In this document: piece after piece, positions 57,999 through 64,000 of the stretch
Numbering within the stretch: position 1 is the stretch's first letter
Layout: each line of letters begins with the position of its first letter
DNA from: Micromonospora thermarum
GTDB lineage: Bacteria > Actinomycetota > Actinomycetes > Mycobacteriales > Micromonosporaceae
DNA length: 64,000 nucleotides
Direction: 5' to 3'
Assembly (NCBI RefSeq): GCF_012034245.1
Contig: NZ_JAATEO010000014.1
Location: 1-64,000, forward strand
Notes under the pieces: model-generated
Told to the model about the DNA's origin: nothing
The model's database searches: none
What the model saw: only the letters and a program-made list of their open reading frames with translations
Translations under genes and position numbers: made by a program

Positions 57999-59226
57999 GG
58001 GGCGGTCGGGGTGGGAGCGGGCGGGCGATCAGGACTGTCGGGGCGTTGGCTACCCGGGTCAGCACGAGGCTCGCCGGCTCGTTGCCGGTGAGCTTCAGGT
58101 CGCGGCGGAGTTTCTCCGGTTCGAGGGCGGAGCCGCGTTTGAGGATCTCCACCCGGCCCACCCGGCGTTCGCGTAGCAGCGCGCGCAGCCGCTTCAGCGA
58201 GAACGGCAGCACGTCGGTGACCTCCAGGCAGCGGCCGAAGGGCGTCGGCGTCGGGGAGTCGGCGTACAGGTAGGCGATCGCCGGGTCGGCAAGCGTGGCG
58301 CCGAGTTCACCGGCCAGTTCGGCGACGAGGTGGGCGCGGACCACGGCCGGGTCCGGGTCGTACACGTACCGGCGCACGGGCCCGACCGGCGCCTCGACCG
58401 TGCCCGAACCGGTCAGCTCGTGTGCCACGGCCGGCTCCCCGACTCCGGACGTGCCGGGCTTCTCCGTCAGCACGGTCGCCCGGCGGGCGACGGCTGCCAG
58501 CTCGCCGCACCACAGGGCGGCCTCGACCAGGTCGCCGTCGACGCTCACCCACTCCGCCTCCCCGCCGGGCGGGATCAGGGCGTGGTCCAGCCCGGGCGCC
58601 ACCTTCACCACCGTGCGCGGCACCCGCTCGGCCAGCCCGACCACGAAGTCCCAGGGTGGCGAGTAGGCGTTCGGGTCGAAGATCCGCCGGCCGGACGCCC
58701 GGCGCGCGGGGTCGCAGAAGACTCCGTCGACCCGGTCCACGTCGAACGCGGTCGCGTCGCCGCACTCCACGGTGAACCGGTCGGCCAGCCCGGTCGCCTC
58801 GGCGTTCGCGGCGGCCATCGCGGCGGTGAGCGGGTCGGCCTCCACTCCGTACACGCGGATGCCGGCACGGGCGGCGGCGAGCGCGTCGGCGCCGAGACCG
58901 TACCCGAGGTCGGCCAGGGTGGTGACACCGGCGGCGCGGAGCCGGTCGGCGCGCCGGCGCGCCACCACGCCCCGGGTGGCCTGCTCCAGCCCGGCGCGGG
59001 TGAAGAACATCCGCGTCGCTACCGGGCCGAACTTGCCCACCGCGCGGCGGCGCAGTTCGGCCTGGGTGAGCGCCGCCGCGGCCAGCCCAGCGGGCACCCC
59101 GGCCGAGCGGAGCGCCGCCGCCGCGGCCAGCGGGTCGCCGCCGGCCACCTCGGCCGCCGCCGCGAGCGCGGCCGACCCCTCGGGCGTACGCAGCTCCGCC
59201 AGCTGTTCCAGGTCCACCCGGGCCAT
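57988..59226 (-). CDS. Class I methyltransferase with THUMP-like C-terminal domain
   Basis: The 412-residue product has an N-terminal helical region (LAELRTPEGSAALAAAAEVA; RRRAVGKFGPVATRMFFTRAGLEQATRG), then a Rossmann SAM domain (VTTLADLGYGLGADALAAARAG, IRVYGVEADPLTAAMAAANA, VDGVFCDPARRASGRRIFDP). The C-terminal THUMP-like/ferredoxin-like domain has GRCLEVTDVLPFSLKRLRALLRERRVGRVEILKRG. The DPAR motif recalls RNA/rRNA base methyltransferases, so an RNA target is likely but not shown. ATG 59226 follows CAGGAAG; the frame is open upstream without similarity. Confidence 0.87.
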   Translation of the reverse strand: MARVDLEQLAELRTPEGSAALAAAAEVAGGDPLAAAAALRSAGVPAGLAAAALTQAELRRRAVGKFGPVATRMFFTRAGLEQATRGVVARRRADRLRAAGVTTLADLGYGLGADALAAARAGIRVYGVEADPLTAAMAAANAEATGLADRFTVECGDATAFDVDRVDGVFCDPARRASGRRIFDPNAYSPPWDFVVGLAERVPRTVVKVAPGLDHALIPPGGEAEWVSVDGDLVEAALWCGELAAVARRATVLTEKPGTSGVGEPAVAHELTGSGTVEAPVGPVRRYVYDPDPAVVRAHLVAELAGELGATLADPAIAYLYADSPTPTPFGRCLEVTDVLPFSLKRLRALLRERRVGRVEILKRGSALEPEKLRRDLKLTGNEPASLVLTRVANAPTVLIARPLPPRPPRPG

Positions 59227-59287
59227 TCTTCCTGCCCGGCCAGACCGGGCGGGCAGGGGAGCCCGGGCTCGCACGGGCCGGCCCATG

Positions 59288-59368
59288 CATGATCGACTCG
59301 CCTTCCATGACATCGGGGTGTCCCGCTCGCGTGGACACCCCGACATCCAGGAACTCGAGTGGATCATG
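59288..59368. repeat. 81-bp palindromic element (family D)
   Basis: Two 36-bp arms (59288-59323 and 59333-59368) are imperfect complements around a 9-bp centre (CGCTCGCGT). The inner 11 bases TCGGGGTGTCC are perfect, and so is the outermost CATGATC. The element lies 62 bp upstream of the THUMP-like methyltransferase start. Confidence 0.8.
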
Positions 59369-59503
59369 TCAAGGCGGCGCAGGGGTGGCTCGCCCCGGCC
59401 GGGCGACCAGGACCGCCTGGCCGGGGCAGGGCGAGGAGTCGGGCCGCCGCTGTCCCGCTTACGCGGCTCGGACCTCGATCCGCATGATCCGCTTCATGCC
59501 GCC

Positions 59504-59542
59504 GGCATCGCGGCATTCGGCACCCCGGTATGCCGCGATGCC
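59504..59542 (-). terminator. Hairpin after the DUF397 gene
   Basis: GGCATCGCGGCAT (59504-59516) pairs perfectly with ATGCCGCGATGCC (59530-59542), with a 13-nt loop, 126 bp downstream of the leftward DUF397 gene. It is a terminator candidate or another dispersed palindrome. Confidence 0.5.
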
Positions 59543-59667
59543 GCCGACACGGAGTCGATCACGGTTGTTCCGTCAGGCCCGGGCCGCCCCACCAGTCCGA
59601 GCTCTGCGTGCCCCGAGTCTCGGCATCCGGCGGACCGGCGATGGGCAGGCGCGGGGCGCCTGCGGTG

Positions 59668-59859
59668 TCAGCGAGGTGTCGGGCAGGCGGCGACGAAGGA
59701 TCGCCAGCTCGCCGGGGTGAAGGCGAGCACCGGTCCGGCCGGGTCCTTGCTGTCCCGCACCGCGATCACGTCAGGCAGGTTGTCGGCGACCTCGACGCAG
59801 GCACCGCCGTTGGCGTTGCTTCGGGTGGACTTGCGCCAGGCGGCGCGGGTCAGGTCCAT
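59668..59859 (-). CDS. DUF397 small protein
   Basis: The 63-residue product of the DUF397 family has LTRAAWRKSTRSNANGGACVEVADNLPD, AVRDSKDPAGPVLAFTPASWRSFV. DUF397 proteins are encoded next to XRE/DUF5753 regulators in actinobacteria and are thought to work with them, possibly like an antitoxin-style or developmental pair. The start overlaps the regulator stop by 10 bases, so the two are coupled. Confidence 0.9.
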   Translation of the reverse strand: MDLTRAAWRKSTRSNANGGACVEVADNLPDVIAVRDSKDPAGPVLAFTPASWRSFVAACPTPR

Positions 59860-60650
59860 GTCTCAGCCACTTCCTCAATCAGGCGGGCGGACTGCCGGCA
59901 TGGCAGCGCTTCACCGGTCACAGTCTCCCAGCGTCGCTCCAGGGCGGCAACGTCGTTCGGGCCGTCGATGGTCTGCCCCCGGAGCTGGTTGTCCAGGTGG
60001 GCCAACGCGGCGCCGCTGCTGAGTCGGGCCAGGACGAACGGGCCGTGGAGCCCGATGTGCCAGGGGGAGTCCGCCGGCACGACCCGGACCTGCACGTTCG
60101 GCTCGGTGCCGACGACCAGCAGGTGCTGTAGCTGCTCACGCATGGTTTCCCGATCGCCGACCTGCCGCCGCAGCGTGTGCTCCTCCAGCACTGCGACAAG
60201 GTGCGGGCGCGGGTTGGCGGTCAGCAGGGACTGCCGGGCGAGCCGGGCGACCACGCGCGTCTCCACCTCTTCCGCGGTCAGCTCACCGATCACACCGAGC
60301 ATCGCCCGGGCGTAGCCCTCGGTCTGGAGCAGGCCGGGGATCACCGTCGGGTCGTACCAGCGCAGTGCCGCCGCCTCCCGCTCGTTCTCCTCCCAGGGGC
60401 GGAACCACTCCGGCGCGGCGTGAAAGCGGATCAGCTCCAGCATGCCGACGAAGAGGCCGCCGGTGTCGAGCGCCGAGTCGAGCCGAGCCAGGTAGTCCGG
60501 CTTGACCGGACTCTGACCCGTCTCAACCGCACTCACGTACGACGACGAGTAGCTGACCAGCTTGCCCAGCTCCTCCTGGCTGAGCCCGCGTGCCTGGCGA
60601 GCCCGGCGCAACTGGTCGCGCACGAATGCCAGTGTCGGTACCTTGATCAT
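59850..60650 (-). CDS. XRE-family regulator with DUF5753 domain
   Basis: The 266-residue product has an N-terminal helix-turn-helix (LRRARQARGLSQEELGKLVSYSSSYVSAVETGQ, about residues 13-45) and a DUF5753 domain (FRPWEENEREAAALRWYDPTVIPGLLQTEGYARAML; VVPADSPWHIGLHGPFVLARL). The start MIKVPTLAFV (ATG 60650) is favoured by AAAGGA 7 bases upstream; an in-frame GTG at 60701 is possible. Together with DUF397 it forms a WhiJ-like pair as seen in many Streptomyces and Micromonospora loci. Target genes are unknown. Confidence 0.92.
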   Translation of the reverse strand: MIKVPTLAFVRDQLRRARQARGLSQEELGKLVSYSSSYVSAVETGQSPVKPDYLARLDSALDTGGLFVGMLELIRFHAAPEWFRPWEENEREAAALRWYDPTVIPGLLQTEGYARAMLGVIGELTAEEVETRVVARLARQSLLTANPRPHLVAVLEEHTLRRQVGDRETMREQLQHLLVVGTEPNVQVRVVPADSPWHIGLHGPFVLARLSSGAALAHLDNQLRGQTIDGPNDVAALERRWETVTGEALPCRQSARLIEEVAETWT

Positions 60651-60773
60651 CCGCCCGTCCTTTGCGTTCCGACCGATGCCGGAACGTAAGGGCGCGCTCA
60701 CCGGCTGAGGAAGGGTGTGCCGGCGTGTTGCGGTGAAGAGTGGCGAGAGTGTGGCGACGCGCCGGGTGTCCCG

Positions 60774-60800
60774 TTGGCACTCTCCTTGACGGAGTGCTAG
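60774..60800 (+). promoter_or_regulatory. CIRCE operator 1 (HrcA site)
   Basis: TTGGCACTC, nine bases, GAGTGCTAG. This is a near-perfect CIRCE inverted repeat and it overlaps the -35 region of the groES promoter, so HrcA binding should block transcription until heat shock. Confidence 0.92.
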
Positions 60801-60814
60801 CCGAGGAATAACCT
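60786..60814 (+). promoter_or_regulatory. groES-groEL1 promoter
   Basis: TTGACG (60786-60791), a 17-bp spacer and TAACCT (60809-60814), a sigma-70-like promoter lying across CIRCE 1 and just before CIRCE 2. Confidence 0.8.
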
Positions 60815-60818
60815 GCGA

Positions 60819-60845
60819 TTAGCACTCTCACCCTGAGGGTGCCAA
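60819..60845 (+). promoter_or_regulatory. CIRCE operator 2
   Basis: TTAGCACTC, nine bases, GGGTGCCAA. The left half-site is perfect and the right one degenerate. It starts 45 bp after CIRCE 1 and lies at the expected transcription start. Confidence 0.82.
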
Positions 60846-60985
60846 CCCCCGGGCCCCGGTGTCCGGGAGGTGAACGCCAGGCGGACCGGCACCCGCGACG
60901 ACGGCCCCGCCCGGTGGCATGTGGCAGATTGCGCTGGTCGGCTTGCCGGCCGGTAACGAAACCAGTACCCCAGGAGGGTATGCCC

Positions 60986-63008
<2,023 letters not shown>

Positions 63009-63026
63009 CCCACGTCGTACGCCCGC

Positions 63027-63061
63027 TCGGGGCGCACCGCCACGCAGGCGGTGCGCCCCGA
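63027..63061 (+). terminator. Terminator after groEL1
   Basis: A perfect 15-bp stem (63027-63041 with 63047-63061) and 5-nt loop, 19 bp after the stop. Confidence 0.88.
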
Positions 63062-63137
63062 CGCGCTTTCCGGGGTGTGCTTACGGAACGCTGACGGCAC
63101 TACCGGGCCGCCGCTCCGATCGGAAACACTGGGCGGC

Positions 63138-64000
63138 GTGACCACGACGACGAGGCGCCACGCCGCCCTGGCCGGGGTGACCGCCGCGGCGGTGGCGCTC
63201 GGGTCGGCGGAACTCGTGGCGGTGCTGACCGGCCCGCGCTCGGCGCCGCTGGTCGCCGTCGGGGGCCTGGTCGTCGACACCGTGCCCGAGCCGCTCAAGC
63301 AGCTCGGCATCGCGCTGTTCGGCACGTACGACAAGATCGCGCTGCTGGTCGGGACGGCGCTGCTGCTGGCCAGCTTCGCCGCGCTGCTGGGCGTGGTGTC
63401 CCGGCGCCGGCTGGCCTACGGCCTCACCGGCGTCGCGGCGTTCACCGCCCTGGGGGTCGGGGCGGCCCTGACCCGGTCCGGCGCGAACGCCGCCGACGCC
63501 CTGCCGGCGCTGGTCGGGGGCGGCCTCGGCGCGGTGGTGCTCTGGGCGTTCGTCGCCGGCCCGCTGGAGCTGGACCCGTGGCCCTGGTCCCCACCCGCGC
63601 CACCCGCCGCGCCCCCGCCGCCGGCCGCGCCCGGGGTGACCGAGGCTGCTCCCGCCACGGCTGGCCCGGCGGCGCCGCCGGCCTCGGGCGGCCCGGCCGT
63701 GCTGCCGGCTCCGGACGGCCCGGGCCGGTGGCAGGCCGCCGCGGAGCCCGCGCCGCCGGGCCCGGAGTCGCGGCGGCGCTTTCTCGCCGCCACCGGGCTG
63801 CTGCTCGGTGCGGCCGGGGTGGCCGGGCTCGGCGGCCGCTGGCTGGCCGGCCGGCGTGGAGTGTCGGCGGCCCGCGACGCGGTGACGTTGCCGCCGCCCG
63901 CGTCCCCGGCGCCCGCCGTGCCGGCCGGCGCCGACCTCAGCGTGCCGCAGCTCGCGCCGTACGTCACCCCGAACACCGGGTTCTACCGGATCGACACCGC
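63138..64000 (+). CDS. Membrane-anchored molybdopterin oxidoreductase, 5' part (runs off the window)
   Basis: GTG 63138 opens a frame still open at the window end (287 codons seen). The N-terminal part has about four membrane helices (ALAGVTAAAVALGSAELVAV, IALLVGTALLLASFAALLGV, GLTGVAAFTALGVGAALTR). A Pro/Ala-rich linker (about residues 150-205) and a further helix after ESRRRFLAATGLLLG, which has a twin-arginine-like RRRFL, follow. The last residues (YVTPNTGFYRIDTA) begin the sulfite-oxidase-type molybdopterin domain. The catalytic part lies outside the window, so substrate cannot be judged. Confidence 0.85.
   Translation, partial: MTTTTRRHAALAGVTAAAVALGSAELVAVLTGPRSAPLVAVGGLVVDTVPEPLKQLGIALFGTYDKIALLVGTALLLASFAALLGVVSRRRLAYGLTGVAAFTALGVGAALTRSGANAADALPALVGGGLGAVVLWAFVAGPLELDPWPWSPPAPPAAPPPPAAPGVTEAAPATAGPAAPPASGGPAVLPAPDGPGRWQAAAEPAPPGPESRRRFLAATGLLLGAAGVAGLGGRWLAGRRGVSAARDAVTLPPPASPAPAVPAGADLSVPQLAPYVTPNTGFYRIDT

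Larger units (their letters stand above)
59227..59667. other. 441-bp gene-free stretch with two inverted-repeat structures
   Basis: Between divergently placed leftward genes lie a large palindrome (59288-59368) and a terminator-like hairpin (59504-59542). No reading frame with domain similarity or a ribosome site was found in the remainder. Confidence 0.6.

Overview
The window is about 64 kb of very GC-rich actinobacterial chromosome. It most resembles a Micromonospora-type member of the Micromonosporaceae. The clues are the base composition, heavy GTG start use, a conservon (CvnABCD) operon, a luciferase-like oxidoreductase of the F420/FMN class, a mycothiol-type DinB/MDMPI protein, a His-tailed GroEL1 and XRE/DUF397 gene pairs. 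The assignment is inference, because no 16S rRNA or tRNA gene is present. No phage, IS element or CRISPR array was seen.

Region 1 (1-8.2 kb): a secreted ThuA-type protein that looks like an abnormal fusion, then a TPP-riboswitch-controlled thiamine operon thiE-thiO-thiS-thiG-tenI-like-thiD-thiC. Its genes overlap by a few bases or lie very close together.

Region 2 (8.2-16 kb): a 1028-residue membrane protein with a long disordered tail. Next come two divergent units that together form an NMT1/THI5-type ABC importer (ATPase one way, lipoprotein and permease the other). An LLM-class oxidoreductase and a small cupin are coupled to the ATPase gene. The substrate is unknown.

Region 3 (15.8-22 kb): an orphan Leu/Ile/Val-type binding lipoprotein divergent from a complete conservon: NIT-domain sensor kinase, roadblock protein, DUF742 protein and Ras-like GTPase.

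Region 4 (22-32.8 kb): nitrate assimilation. One leftward operon runs nasA-nasB-nirB-nirD-nnaR, with a good GlnR-type box just upstream of nasA. A methyltransferase gene, an RHH/MazF toxin-antitoxin pair and a rightward narK-type nitrate transporter follow.

Region 5 (33-52.5 kb): housekeeping. rplM-rpsI, glmM, two PLP enzymes, glmS, a WXG100-like/DUF1023 pair, acpS, nnr, alr, an alpha/beta hydrolase, tsaE, ung, an MDMPI/SCP2 protein, a secreted trypsin, tsaB, rimI and tsaD. This covers ribosome assembly, UDP-GlcNAc and D-Ala supply for peptidoglycan, and the tRNA t6A modification system.

Region 6 (52.5-64 kb): a CopC-CopD fusion, a DUF4142 protein, a ROK regulator and a 5'-truncated sugar-ABC permease whose partner genes are missing. 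Then YbaK, a THUMP-like methyltransferase, an XRE/DUF397 pair, groES-groEL1 under two CIRCE operators, and the start of a membrane-anchored molybdopterin oxidoreductase cut by the window end.

Two structural themes stand out. First, there are two abrupt in-gene junctions (near 634 and near 57320) that look like deletion scars or assembly joins. Second, many long imperfect palindromes lie in intergenic DNA and sometimes inside gene ends. One family is present twice in the window.
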